Below are positions 51,708-63,661 of a stretch of DNA of 64,000 nucleotides, piece after piece. The DNA is taken from positions 1,568,224-1,632,223 of the forward strand of contig JAQFVV010006336.1 in NCBI GenBank assembly GCA_028023455.1, read 5' to 3'. The position numbers and the translations under genes were made by a program. Under the pieces are notes generated by a model, which saw nothing but the letters and a program-made list of their open reading frames with translations, searched no databases and was not told where the DNA came from. Every line of letters begins with the position of its first letter. The first letter of the stretch is position 1. Origin of the DNA: Epiperipatus broadwayi. Lineage: Eukaryota > Onychophora > Udeonychophora > Euonychophora > Peripatidae.

Positions 51708-53122
51708 AATCATCATCATCATCATCATTATCAACCATTATCAATCCACTGCAGGATGAAGGTCTCTCCAAGTTTAATCCATCTTCTCCGATCTTTAGCT
51801 TCTCTTCTCCACATCACCCCTACACATTTTCTTATTTCATCCATCCATCTTACATGTCTCCTTCTGGGTCTTTTACAATCTCTTGGAATCCAGTTTAAAA
51901 TTTCAATTGTCCATCTATTATCATCTCTTCTAGCAATATGTCCAGCCCAACTCCATTTCAATCTTTTAATTTTTTCAATGAGGTCAGTAACACCTGTTTG
52001 TTCTCTTACCCATACATTGCGTTTTCGATCTCTTCTTGCTACTCCCAACATACATCTCTCCATACTTCTTTGAGTGGTCTGAAGTCTCTGTATTGATCTT
52101 CTATTAAGTGTCCAAGTCTCAGATCCATAAGTAAGAACTGGTAAAACACATTTGTTAAAAACCTTTCTTTTCAAACACATAGGCATATTTCCTTTTAATA
52201 TCAAGTTATTTCTACCAAAAGCACTCCAACCAAGTTTAATTCTATGATTAATTTCCTCTATTATGTTTCCATCTGTATTAATAATCTGACCAAGGTATTT
52301 GTAACTCTTAACTTCTTCTAATTCATCATAATCAATCTTTATTTTCATATTTTGAGCAAATCGATTAAACATTACTTTAGTCTTTTTAACATTTATCTTT
52401 AGTCCTACTTTCCTAATTTCATCTGATAACTCCTGCAATATTTCCTGCAGCTCAGAAGCATTATTTGCAAAAACAACTACATCATCTGCGAAATCTAAAT
52501 GACTTAAATAATCTCCATTTACTTTCACTCCTTTAGTTTCCCATTTTAATCCACAAAATACTTCTTGCAGCACTGCTGTAAAAAGTTTTGGAGATATGGA
52601 GTCACCTTGTCTTACACTTTTCTCAATGTTGACTTTCCCAGTATCATTATGTAATCTAATTGTTGCTGTTGCATTTTTATAAATATTCTTTAAAATATGA
52701 CAATATCCTGGATCTATACCTTGATGATCCAATGCTTTAATCACTGAAGAAATGTTTATAGAATCAAATGCCTTTTCATAATCTACAAATCCAAAACATA
52801 ATGACAATTCATATTCATTTGTCCTTTCTATAACTTCTCTCAATACTTGAATATGATCTACTGTACTAAAACCACTTTTAAATCCAGCTTGTTCTCTTGG
52901 TTGGTGAAAATCCAAGGTTCTCTGTAGACGAGTTGTAATTATCTTGGTAAAAATTTTATATAAAACTGATAAAAGGCTGATAGGTCTGTAATTTCTAATA
53001 TCTTCTTTATCACCTTTTTTAAATATTAATATTATTACTGCATTCTTCCAATCATCCGGTACATCTTTATCATTTAGACATTTGGTATATAACTTTGCTA
53101 ATATTTTTTGTAATATAATTAA
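51708..53122 (-). mobile_element. 5'-truncated LINE, RTE-like, with (TGA)n tail
   Basis: The minus strand runs from RT motifs near 53122 to a coding end at 51731, followed directly by a trinucleotide tail ((TGA)n, plus strand 51709-51728). This is the usual layout of RTE-type LINEs, which end in short tandem repeats and are often 5' truncated. Homology starts near 53115; the endonuclease domain and the first part of the RT are missing. Related 3' ends lie at 60757 and 62815, and an older fragment at 8743. Confidence 0.85.
51731..53122 (-). CDS. LINE reverse transcriptase, partial, open 463 codons
   Basis: The frame is open from just after a stop at 53123 and has no natural start, because the element is truncated. 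Early residues read LYTKCLNDKDVPDDWKNAVI, then IRNYRPISLLSVLYKIFTKI, the standard RT opening. QPREQAGFKSGFSTVDHIQV and FVDYEKAFDSI follow (catalytic D), then VRQGDSISPKLFTAVLQEVF, and the active site LDFADDVVVFA (Asp pair intact). The KYLG motif, LTYGSETWTL and the C-terminal segment with WAGHIARRDDNRW and VRWMDEIRKC end in FILQWIDNG. This matches RTE-type insect and other invertebrate LINE proteins. All catalytic residues are present and the frame is undamaged, so insertion was fairly recent, but the lost endonuclease makes it immobile. Confidence 0.85.
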   Translation of the reverse strand, partial: LIILQKILAKLYTKCLNDKDVPDDWKNAVIILIFKKGDKEDIRNYRPISLLSVLYKIFTKIITTRLQRTLDFHQPREQAGFKSGFSTVDHIQVLREVIERTNEYELSLCFGFVDYEKAFDSINISSVIKALDHQGIDPGYCHILKNIYKNATATIRLHNDTGKVNIEKSVRQGDSISPKLFTAVLQEVFCGLKWETKGVKVNGDYLSHLDFADDVVVFANNASELQEILQELSDEIRKVGLKINVKKTKVMFNRFAQNMKIKIDYDELEEVKSYKYLGQIINTDGNIIEEINHRIKLGWSAFGRNNLILKGNMPMCLKRKVFNKCVLPVLTYGSETWTLNRRSIQRLQTTQRSMERCMLGVARRDRKRNVWVREQTGVTDLIEKIKRLKWSWAGHIARRDDNRWTIEILNWIPRDCKRPRRRHVRWMDEIRKCVGVMWRREAKDRRRWIKLGETFILQWIDNG

Positions 53123-55445
53123 TTACATTTAAACATCTTGCATTATTTAAATTATATACATAGTAACATACAATTCTTAGAATGCGCTACTTACTAAACA
53201 TATTGTCCGACATGGTTTAGTATAGCAATAGAACAATGAGCTCAAAAGTTTGTAAATTAAAGCTAATCTTGTCACTTTTGGTGCTTGAATATGTCATGAT
53301 TTCCAGATCAAGAACCCATACAATTATATTATAAACTTATTTAAATTATGCAAATACTAAAATCTGATTATTCATTTTTTTTTTCAAATTCTCACTGTTA
53401 TTTATGTATTTGAGTATATATAATCAAAAATAATCATAATCATGAGGAAAAATTCTCAATTCAATCTCTGACTGACTAATAAGACTAATTTTTAAATCAC
53501 ATAAGATGGTTGTGGGAATATCTATAAGTACCACTTTAAGTGTAGACTAGATATCCGTACAGTTTTTATTCTGAATATTGGTCATAACTAGACAACTGAT
53601 AAAAGAAACTTCTAAAGATTATCAGTGAAAAATAGAATTAATAATGATAATGAAAATAGTAGAAAGTTTAAGATCATAAAGAATGTTTATAGGCAATACT
53701 TTCAACTTTAACACATATGAAATATTTGTATCTGTCTACAAGCCTTACAAAAATATCGTAGGAAGCTAACAATGATTCACTTTTGATTTAAAGCAATTCA
53801 GACAAACATTAATGGTAGATGGTGTATTTTGAGTCTACAGTGACACTTTGTATTCAGTACTTTATCAAAATTATATATAGTTGAATGTAATTTATAAAAA
53901 CACATGGAAGAATCTCCTTTAAATAATAATATATGAAAAATCTTCTAATTAATGTGTATAACTGTTTAAGGAAGAATTTGATATAATTCTGAAGGTATTT
54001 GGGAAGTTGTGATGCTTCAAAATTTCATACCTATAAAATAATAATGACCCTTTTACAGTCCTTATAAAAACATCATTAATTACCTAAAAGAATTCACTTC
54101 TGGTTTAAAATGATTGAAACAAATATCATAACTATATAGCATGTTTTCAACTTACAATACCATTTTTTATTTGATACTTTATGTAAATGATATAATAGCT
54201 AAATATCATTTATAAAAACACATAACAAATCCCATTAAAAATATTAATATTCAATTATATACAGAGAGAACAAGAATAAGAGCAAATTATTGTTTATTTA
54301 GTTAATAAATATAATTTATGTTTTATAAATGAGGTTATCTTTTATATTAATAAAATAATAATCTAATGGTTTGTTGCTTAGAAAGTTATTAGATCATAAG
54401 TACCAAAATAACATGTTGAAGTTCTATACAGAAACTTAGATTTGAAGTCTCTACTCTATCATTTTTTTATTGACATAAGGGAGTATTTCCTTTAATTTGC
54501 ACTCATGAAAATTATATTCAATTATTAAAATAATTTATGGTCTGATCATTAATCTACTATTATGATATAATAAGATGCCAAACTAATAAATAAAACTCAA
54601 AATTTGCTATTAAGATATTAAAGCACTGTGACTTTCCTCATGAATTAATTTTACTATTTCTTTTTTTAACAGCTGTTGCTTAGTTGTATATAATAAAATA
54701 TTTTTATTTAATGTTCATAATTCATCTCAAACATTTATATGCTACTTAGCAATCACACATATTATTTATCATACCAATGACTGAAAAAATAAAAATAATT
54801 TACAAAACAAAAAAAAAAAAGTAAAATCACAATAGTGTGCTTGTTAATTAAAAATATAAAGAAAATAAAAGTCATTAAAAACGTCTTTTTTAAAAAAAAT
54901 TAAAAGGGTTTTTTTATTATTAAGTGATGTAAATGAAACTGAGATTATTTTAAAGGTATAAATATAATTAACAAGGTTTAGACGTTGATAAAGTTTACAA
55001 ATGATTATAAGCTCATAATTACAGAAAGAAATCTGATAATCAAAAACAGAATCCATTATCTATAATTAATTAATCAGCATATAAACATGAATATGATTAA
55101 TTCTTTGACAGATTACTAAAGAAAGTAATAAAGCAAAAATGTTGAAAATAAAGTCACAAATGTCTAGAGTTATGAAAGTACAGTAAATTAAAACTATTGA
55201 TACTATTATAATGAGAAAAATAAAAACGCAATGCTAAAAAAAAACTACTAACAACTCAGTCATTAAAAAAATCTGAAGATATAAACAAAATCAAAAATAA
55301 ATTTACATTGAAATTAAAAATTGGTAAAAATTATTAATCAAAATATTTAAAATTTTGCACCATACTAAACAATAAAATAATGTTCCAAAATAAACAAATA
55401 AATAAATTTATTAAAAGAAATACATAATAAAAAACTATGAACAAC
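53123..55445. other. AT-rich intergenic DNA
   Basis: No gene is supported. Loosely repeated blocks at 53690-54020 and 54040-54240 (ATTTATAAAAACACAT(A/G)-type) suggest an old duplication. Confidence 0.45.
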
Positions 55446-55448
55446 AAC

Positions 55449-55581
<133 letters not shown>

Positions 55582-56782
55582 GTAATAAAGTTTTCATATT
55601 ACAAATAATGAATATCTGACAAAATTAATAGACATTAATCATAGAGTAAATTAAATGTAATCAAAATATCAAAGATGTACAATGCTTTTATAAAATTAAA
55701 GAATTTTTGAAAAACAAAATGTTTGACACAATTATATTTAAATGGGCATCATTAGAAGTTTAACCAGAGCAAAAACAAAAAAAAGCATTGGGCTACACAA
55801 TGTGTGACTACAATAATAGAAACTACCCAATTAATTATTTTTAAAAGACGTGAATTCAAAACAAATCTTAAAATGTAATTATAGTAAAATGCGCAAAGGT
55901 AAGACTTTCATATAAATATTCTTGTATTACAGAACACAAAACAGTTATCAAAGTTCCTCAGAAAAAAAGTTGATTAAAACTTAATTATGTCAGAAAGCAT
56001 TAAAAAATAATTAAGTTTTGTCAATTACATGTTGTTAGAATCAAACATGGATTAACAAAATATAAACCTAAGGTTTTTTAATTAAGGGTTATAAAGAATG
56101 AGGACTGCAATTACTTCTACAACTGTCCAATGCCATTAAATATTTTATATTTGTACATAATTGGTTAAGTAAAGTTTTTACTTAAAGTAAAATTAAACTA
56201 CTAAAATTATATATATATGACACTAAATACTTTTCATATTAAGATATTTATCTAAATTCAGTTCATAATATTCTGAATTAGTTATTCTGTAGAAGTTCAG
56301 TCTGTAACCTTTTAATCTTTAGATTCACAGCAGCTAAGTAACAACTCTGAATTTGAGTTTTATCATTTGATTATTCAGCAGTATTTTTAACAATTTATAA
56401 ACTTTTTTAAAAATACAATCACACTATTTTCGTAAATAAATTTGTTGATTATTATTTATTTTATTTTAAAGTATAATTGCTTTAGTAATATCAAATAAAA
56501 AAAAAATCAGTAGAGATTAATTTTGTTAAAAAATTAAGAGTCAGTACAGTCATTCTTGTTACAAAGTATTTATAAAGAATTGTCAAGTGCCCATTATGGC
56601 CAAGCCTTTACTATAATCAATGATAGTTTTAAAAGTGAGGTAGTTATATAGATTATTAAAATGTACAAATAAATAATATATATATATTTGTTACGAATTT
56701 TTTTACACTGAAAAATATTTGTAAATAAATAATGTAATTAATTAAAATAATAATATATTTGATAATATATTTTATTTATTTC
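55582..56782. other. AT-rich intergenic DNA
   Basis: Nothing definable was seen. Confidence 0.5.
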
Positions 56783-56789
56783 ATGTCTC

Positions 56790-56886
56790 ATGGCATCGGC
56801 CAGAAAGTGAACCCACTAACCCTGAACAATTGCTTGTAAAGCATTGTAAAGCAGCTGTCCTGACTTCTTGACCACCAACGCTTGAC
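56790..56886 (-). repeat. tRNA-like sequence, minus strand
   Basis: On the minus strand GCGTTGG (56876-56882) can pair with CCGATGC near 56793-56799 as a 7-bp acceptor-like stem with two wobbles. GTC/GAC gives a weak D-like arm, and AATGC-TTTACAA-GCAATT an anticodon-like arm with loop TTTACAA (anticodon UAC, valine). The T arm is wrong (AGTG-GGTT-CACT), and extra bases lie between the arms. It is at best a tRNA-derived relic. Confidence 0.25.
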
Positions 56887-56889
56887 TAA

Positions 56890-59490
56890 TATAGTTTATT
56901 TTTATACATATATATACTGAAAATATTATTGAAAATAAATTTATTACAATAACATTAAAAAAAATACTTTATTGTATAATTAGTTGCTTAAAAATATATA
57001 TATAATATTCACAGAGCATCAAATTTAATCCAATTTACCAAACTGATTTTTTTCTTTAATCAGATAATAATTGATCTAGAAATGTTTAATTTTAAAGATT
57101 GCCATTCTTTATTGTGTTAAACAACAAAGGTGTCATTGCACAATAAACAAGAGATATATTTACAAAAGAAAATATATATTTTTTTCTTGATCCAAAACAT
57201 TATCTGACCCTAAATATAATTTAATTATGTTTAGCAAAATCTAGAGATAATAATAAAAGAATATATATTTTAGTGATCATAGTCATGGCAGAACATTTAA
57301 CTTATATTGGCAATGGTTAGGAAGATTTAATTTATTTAGAAATATGCATAACATTTAATGATATTATTATTACTAACAAAATTTTTAAACCACATATATT
57401 ATCTCTATTAACTGTATATTATACATTTTGTTAATCACACCATACACAAAGAACAATTCTAAAATAGTTTATCATAATGTTGCAAATCTTCATGAATGGT
57501 TAAAACTATGCAATAGATCATATTTTTACCCATTAAAAATTCCATTCAGTGAAAATTATTATTATAAAACTACAACAAACATAAAAAGAATTTAAAAGTC
57601 TGTATTTCATAAATAAATATTTATGGATCCTCATTTTGAATTGATCTTCATTTTAATATTTTGGCATTGATCTCATCATTTAGGGCTAAAAATACATATT
57701 ACCTTATTTTAGACATCATTATAAAACTCTACTGACTTACTGCTATTCTTTACTTAATTATTTTAAAAGCTTTCTGTTTATTATTTACATAATGAAAAGG
57801 ATCTTATATAATACTAATTTTTAAGAAATTTAAAATATTTTGATTCAGAAAAACAATCAGCTTAATGATTCTTCCATAAACTGGAAGAAGACCTTAAAAA
57901 AATCTCAATCTATGAAAGGAGATAAAATAATCATGTTCATATTGTAAAATTCTCCAAAATTTTATTAAAACCAACAACGATTGTGATTTTTTTAAAGCAA
58001 CAATTATATAAATAAAATTAATTCTTTCATAATAAATATTATTATACTGAATTAATAACTATATTACGATTGAAAATTATTATAGTTTTTAAATAGCTTT
58101 TACATTATACTTTTATTCAAAAAATATTCTATTTTATTAGTGTTAATACAATCATATTTACTTATTTATGTGACTGTATAAATAAAAGGTCATGTTGGTA
58201 TGATCATTTATCAAGAACTCAAACTAGTATTCTTGCATAATGACAAATAATGTAGATTTATAAATATTAGCCGTTATATTGAGTGGTTTAGATCACAATA
58301 AAACCGCCCAAAATAATCAATGATAAATTAAATTTCTGAGAATTTTTGTCTATTATTGTATATCGAGAAAAATACAAAAATATATTTTTTTCAGAATAAT
58401 TTAAAGTAAAATAAATAATATAACCCATACTTCTTAAAGTATAAATAAACTTTAAGGAATTATTTTCATTTAAAATAAGGTGATCAATAGACAAAGAGAT
58501 GTTCAGCTAAAGTATTTACACTAATATTTTCACTACTCAGGGAATAATTCCAGGGATAAATGAATGAATAAAAATATCCATATAATATAGAACATCATCA
58601 AAATTCTGGACTTTTTGGGTTAAGAATATATTCATGTTGAAAATTAAATTGTAAACATAAAATGTAATAAAAAATAATGAAATTGTTTGAGAGTTTATAA
58701 AAAGTTTAAGTGCTAGAAGTAACAGAAACTTGGTTATATATAAACCTTGAATTCTAGATTACTCAATCACATAAAGCAACAAAAATTAAATTTGAAGAGT
58801 ATTAATGACAAGTTAGGCATTTATGTTGCTGCCTATTTAAAATTTAAATTAATATTTAGTAACAACAACTTTGTTTTTCATTTTTATGACAGTAATATCT
58901 GAAGTAATTAATAGGCAGTTTCATGAGATAGACATGAAGATAAAATACAGTTTTACTGGTAGAATTTTAAATTTAGAGTTGATTAAAAGCAAGAACAAAA
59001 ACTTTAACTTCTTATGTTCTAAATATTGAATATGCTATGATTGTGATATTTTTGAAAATTTACAGAATTAATTTAATATTTTAAATGCAATATATAAACT
59101 TTAATTTAGTATCTAATATTCAAAAAGCTCATATGCTATATCAATCAGGAATGGAAAAAAATATCAGAAATTCTTATTTTGGATTAACTATCATCCTGCA
59201 AATGTAAATAAATTTAAATAGATTGGTAACATTTTTTAATTAATAATGCAATCATGAGTGTGGGAGGCAATAGTCACTCTAGTGAGTCTCCATTTTAAAA
59301 ATTAAAGGATAGAGCATTTCAACATAATATTACTTCAATGATATTAGAGTCATGTTAGATTTATTGTGCTGAAATGACACATGAACTTCCTATTGCAGTA
59401 CTTTAAAGACACTGTAAATTTTTTATTTATGGATTCTCTCCAACATTCTGAAAATGTCATGGCAAGATTAAAATGTTAATAATTATGTTC
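56890..59490. other. AT-rich intergenic DNA
   Basis: No gene is supported; frames are compositional. Confidence 0.5.
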
Positions 59491-59790
59491 TTCGTGTTTC
59501 TGTATAGGATGTTGAGCCTATTAACAAAGTATTTGATGATGAGTTTCAGCATGCATATGAAGATCACGTTTATTATAAAATATTATTAAAAACACAATTG
59601 CTCTCAGTGTAAGGATATTGATGAACATAGAGGACAATTAAAGATTAAAATTAGACAAGATATTGATGTTTTTCCAGAAAAATCAGTACCTTGCAAAAGA
59701 AGTTGAAAGACAGCATCAGAAGATAGGAAATAAAATGGCTTTGAGATCATCATGTGACATATGTAATATATTTGTGGCTTATAATTCATT
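59491..59790 (+). pseudogene. coding-like relic of unknown origin
   Basis: After an acceptor-like TTTCTGTATAG the plus strand reads DVEPINKVFDDEFQHAYEDH then VYYKILLKTQ and a stop. After a frame change it continues with DEHRGQLKIKIRQDIDVFPE and KSVPCKRS, then more stops. The charged, balanced composition differs from chance frames in this window. It could be a decayed host exon, a processed pseudogene or part of an old element; I do not recognise it. Confidence 0.3.
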
Positions 59791-60750
59791 ATAAAATGTG
59801 TTTTTTTTATGCAATTAAAATGCTATCCTGGTTTACAAGAAATTGCAACTGCTGTTATTAAAATTTTATATTGATACTTTAGGTTAATCAAATCGTTAAT
59901 GATTTTTGCAAATATTTTCCATTATTTTTATTATTATAAAATGCTATAAAAATATAAGTTAAAAAAACTGAATATGAAGATTTCCATTTTAAAAAGCCAA
60001 ATTTTTAAAATTATTCATTAATAAATAAGATAATGGATATTTGAAAAAAATACTTTTTTGTTTTGATAGCTAAGATAATATTAGTATGTAGAGAAAGCAA
60101 TTAAATTATTTTACTTAATAAAAGTCTAATTGATTAAAAAAAGAATTCTTGAAAGAAAAGCTCATATTGTTAAAAAATACCAAAAGTAAATGTATTTGAA
60201 AGTTGTTTTTTTTTTTTTTATAAAAAGCAAAAAAGCCTGTTTACACAGTTAATAATTAGCAGTATGTTCCAAATATGACACAATTAATTTATTTCTTTAT
60301 GGTTAGAATAAGACAATGAAGAAGGTTGACATCAGTTTTTTGGAGGAATTACATTTTAGGAAAGGGGTGGAACTCAGCACCTATAAAATTAATGCCATCT
60401 TTCTCACCAATGATGAAAACCATATATTATATTTCCCCAATAAGTACATTAATATTCTTTTGATCAATATTTTAGAATTTGATATTTAAATACCAATAAG
60501 ATACCCATATAGTAACCAATTTCATTTTTCATAATTGGTTTGCTTATGATTCTTTTTGCTTATAATATTTGGAATCTATCTGGGAAATCTTCTAATATGT
60601 AAAACATGTTCAAGCATGTCTATGATTTGTATCCTAGGACATAACATGATAACACAACACTATTGCTATTTTTACGGGTTTTTTTTGCTGTAAAATTCTA
60701 AAATAAGTATTCATGACAATAAATTTTCTTTGCTTTAATAATTATTTCCA
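59791..60750. other. AT-rich intergenic DNA
   Basis: No gene was seen. A 13-T run lies near 60207-60219. Confidence 0.5.
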
Positions 60751-60756
60751 GTTTAA

Positions 60757-60945
60757 AAACTGGATTCCAAGAGATTGTAAAAGACCCAGAAAGAGACCAC
60801 ATGTGAGATGGATGGATGAAATAAGAAAATGTGCAGGGGTGTTGTGGAGAAGAGAAGCTAAAGATCAGAGAAGATGGATTAAACTTGGAGAGACCTTCAT
60901 CCTGCAGTGGATTGATAATGGTTGATGATGATGATGACGATGAAT
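60757..60945 (+). mobile_element. very short 3' end of the RTE-like LINE
   Basis: The plus strand encodes NWIPRDCKRPRKRPHVRWMD, then EIRKCAGVLWRREAKDQRRW and LGETFILQWIDNG before a stop. It is followed by a TGATGATGATGATGACGATGA tail. It matches the C-terminus of the copy at 51731-53122 almost residue for residue, so this is a young, extremely 5'-truncated insertion of about 190 bp. Confidence 0.9.
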
Positions 60946-61689
60946 AATTATTTATAAATAAAATTTGTTTTTTACATATTATGAATACATTCTATATAAA
61001 AATAAATCTTTTATACATATTATAATATCCATTCAAATAATATTTCATACAAAACATTTCTTTAATATTTTACCTCACCATCTTCAATCATTTGTAAATA
61101 AAGAGATCCTACTCATTGTTTTATGATTATATTTTCTGAAAGTTTCTGTTTTCTTTTCTATTTTTTATAACCCATAATACTAAATTCTCCATTTTTTTTT
61201 TCTTCTACCTCTTATTTAAAAGATGCTGCTACACAATGTACTCACTGATCATGGGAATATAATTCCATCCCACCAGTAGTAATGTCTGCACCATTACGAT
61301 CATCTTATTTATATTTACTATATAACAACTATAAGTTGTTACATGGAACAAATCTTAATCCTGCTTGTGATATAAAAAATATAATTCATATTTCTTCTTA
61401 GTCCATTCACTATAAAACTTCTGCCTTTTAAAATTATTTCAATAAATGATCTTTTTCCCCTTAGTTTTCTACATTAATCACCTTAAATTGTTTATCCATA
61501 TTTTTAAATCCCTTCATGTTTTTTTTCTAATTATTCAAGTTTTTGCACTATATGAAGCAGTAATATACAAATAAATCACTCATTGAGCATATTTCATACA
61601 TATCATTTCAAAGATCACAAACTAAGTATAATTATGTAGTAGAAATGCTATTTTATTTAAGTTGTATCCATTTTCATTCCAAATTTTTA
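60946..61689. other. AT-rich intergenic DNA
   Basis: Possibly part of the older LINE relic to the right on the minus strand, but no motif could be aligned here. Confidence 0.4.
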
Positions 61690-62090
61690 ATAAATTACTG
61701 CAATGTTATTTATTTTCTTGTCCAACATATTCATTCTATCTGCAAAAACTGCCATATCATTAGCATATCTGATATAGTGAAGTAAACATGTCTCAAAGTC
61801 AATTCCATTCTCATCTAATTATGTAACATTTAAATCTTAAATATATTTTAAATTCATATAAGTATTTTGTAAAAACTATTTCTTATTCAAATCTTTCTCT
61901 TTAATACATTCATTAAACTAACTTATATTCAAATGATTTTTTAAGCTTAATAAACATTATTAATACATATTTATTTATCTACACACAAATTTCAATCATA
62001 GTTTCTATTATTCCAATTGTATCTCTTGCCTTTTTCTTTCATAAATCCAAGACCCACAGTCTGCAAAATATTATCTCATGCCAGAAATTT
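61690..62090 (-). pseudogene. degenerate LINE reverse transcriptase relic
   Basis: The minus strand reads RDNILQTVGLGFMKEKGKRY near 62050-62090. After many stops it reads ENGIDFETCLLHYIRYANDM, then AVFADRMNMLDKKIN near 61720-61820. IRYANDMAVFAD is a LINE RT active-site motif with the first Asp of the DD pair changed to Asn. It differs in sequence from the RTE-like copy at 51731, so it belongs to another LINE family or a much older branch. Confidence 0.5.
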
Positions 62091-62814
62091 AAAGTCATTC
62101 ATTAATGATAAATAAAACCTGGTGTTTTATTTATTATTATTAAGCTTATTTAAAATATCCATTTAGATATTAATTTGTTTAACGCTGTATTTCAGTAATA
62201 AACATTTGGTTTAGTTATCTCTCTTTCTCTACATTTTTTGCATGTTGGATAAACCTTTGATAGTTTATTCAAGATATCCTTAAGTAATATAATTTTCTTC
62301 TTCTTCCTTTTTTTATGTATTGAAGAAAGTTGGAAATGGTCTCATATGCAAGATATCATTACTGCTAAAAATTCTTAAAATATATCAACAATACAAAGCT
62401 TCCAAACTTTTAAGAACTGGATAATACATATTAGTATGTGTACATATTCACATTATAAAACTTAATCAATTACCATTATTAATAAATTGTAATAATTAAT
62501 TAATTGCAAAATGTAAAAGTTTGTATTGAATAATGAAAGATGGAATTGTAAACTATCCCTCTGTAATAACACTTGCAAGCATGATTTTATGATAAAATAG
62601 AAAATATATTATTTTAATAAAAATTATTGCCTCAAGGCAAAAGTTATAATAATTTATTCATTTCATGTCTAGGTGTGGCACAATGCTATTTTTTTCAATA
62701 TCTACATATGTAAGATGCAACATTGGGAGATGCTGTCATGCATCTCTATAATACAGTTATATACCTTTACTTGAGATTGCTGTGTGCATATGCTTATTTA
62801 GTATGTATTTCAGT
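62091..62814. other. AT-rich intergenic DNA
   Basis: Nothing definable beyond the LINE relic was seen. Confidence 0.45.
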
Positions 62815-62917
62815 CATTATCATCATAATTTTCAAAGATTATTGATCTATTGCAGGATGAAGGTATCTTTGCATTTAATCCGATTTTTAGCTTTACTTCT
62901 TCATGTCATATTAATTG
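62815..62917 (-). mobile_element. 3' terminal fragment of the RTE-like LINE
   Basis: The minus strand contains AAGATACCTTCATCCTGCAA, TAGATCAATAATC and ATGATGATAATGA. This corresponds to the last coding bases and (TGA)n tail of the copies at 51731 and 60757, with several changes. Confidence 0.65.
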
Positions 62918-63141
62918 TTTTATTATAATTGACTTTTGTCTGGTATATTTCTAACAATCTCTCTCCAGATACCAATAAGAAGAACACAATGGAAGCTTAG
63001 ATGAATACAAGAAGCCAGATGTTTCTCTTAAACCACTTGTATAAGTAGAAGTGTTTTAAGTACCAACCTTATCTCATTTGGGTGGAAATGGTAGGCTTTT
63101 ATTCCTTTTCAAGATTACATATCAGGTGTGCTTAAGGTATA

Positions 63142-63661
63142 CATTGATTACTCTGTTTAGCACAGGTGGCAATACTGTATGGAGAGTTTTGCTCTGTTTA
63201 TCAACAATTAATGTGCTAGTATAGGAAATGTGATCATGTGATGCTTAATGGTTTAACACCAATCCTGCCTAATAGGATAGTGGTGGCTATGGTTGTAAAA
63301 GAGCCAAAGACACCAAAATGTATGGGTGTTGAACTGAGTTCAGACCCATATGACTATATAAGCTATTGAGCTTAGATTGAAAATATTTTTTTGTGTTTTC
63401 AATTTCATTCTCATAGTTTTGTAATTAAGTAGAGATAAAAGGTGGTTGCTAGAGGGTTGCATTAGATCCTAAGATCTAGATGAAGTGCTCTCAGATCCAA
63501 AGCTCCTCACTGATGAAGGCCATAAGCCAGAAACTAGTCTGGGGATATTGGATGAGTAGGAATTGGATAGGGATTTTATAGACAAGACTTCTGGCATCCA
63601 TTGATTACTCTGTTTAGCACAGGTGGCAATACTGTATGGAGAGTTTTGCTCTGTTTATCAA
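63142..63661 (+). repeat. hammerhead-bearing repeat, best copy, with 62-bp direct terminal repeats
   Basis: CATTGATTACTCTGTTTAGC at 63142 and 63599 starts two nearly identical blocks of about 62 bp that bound a 457-bp unit, as in a partial tandem dimer or short terminal repeats. Inside are GACTATATAAGC (a possible TATA context, near 63352) and a hammerhead-like structure at 63495-63553. A diverged copy lies at 22046-22470. There is no coding frame. It may be a Penelope pseudo-LTR, a non-autonomous derivative, or a SINE-like or retrozyme-like element. Confidence 0.65.
63495..63553 (+). ncRNA. hammerhead ribozyme candidate, type I
   Basis: Core box CTGATGA lies at 63510-63516 and GAAA at 63530-63533. 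Stem II is GGC (63518-63520) with GCC (63526-63528) over loop CATAA. CTAGTC at 63534-63539 provides a short palindromic stem III segment and the cleavage triplet GTC. Stem I is TCCTCA (63504-63509) with TGGGGA (63540-63545, one wobble), extended by ATCCAA (63495-63500) with TTGGAT (63548-63553) across an internal loop. The predicted cut is after C63539. Unpaired A residues flank stem II, unlike the textbook consensus, so the copy may be weak or inactive. Confidence 0.6.

Noticed and set aside
51699-52073. 124-codon plus-strand frame over the LINE
   Set aside because: It is the antisense shadow of the RT frame at 51731-53122 and its trinucleotide tail.
59604-59789. 61-codon minus-strand frame
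   Set aside because: It runs antisense to the more protein-like plus-strand relic and has no features of its own.
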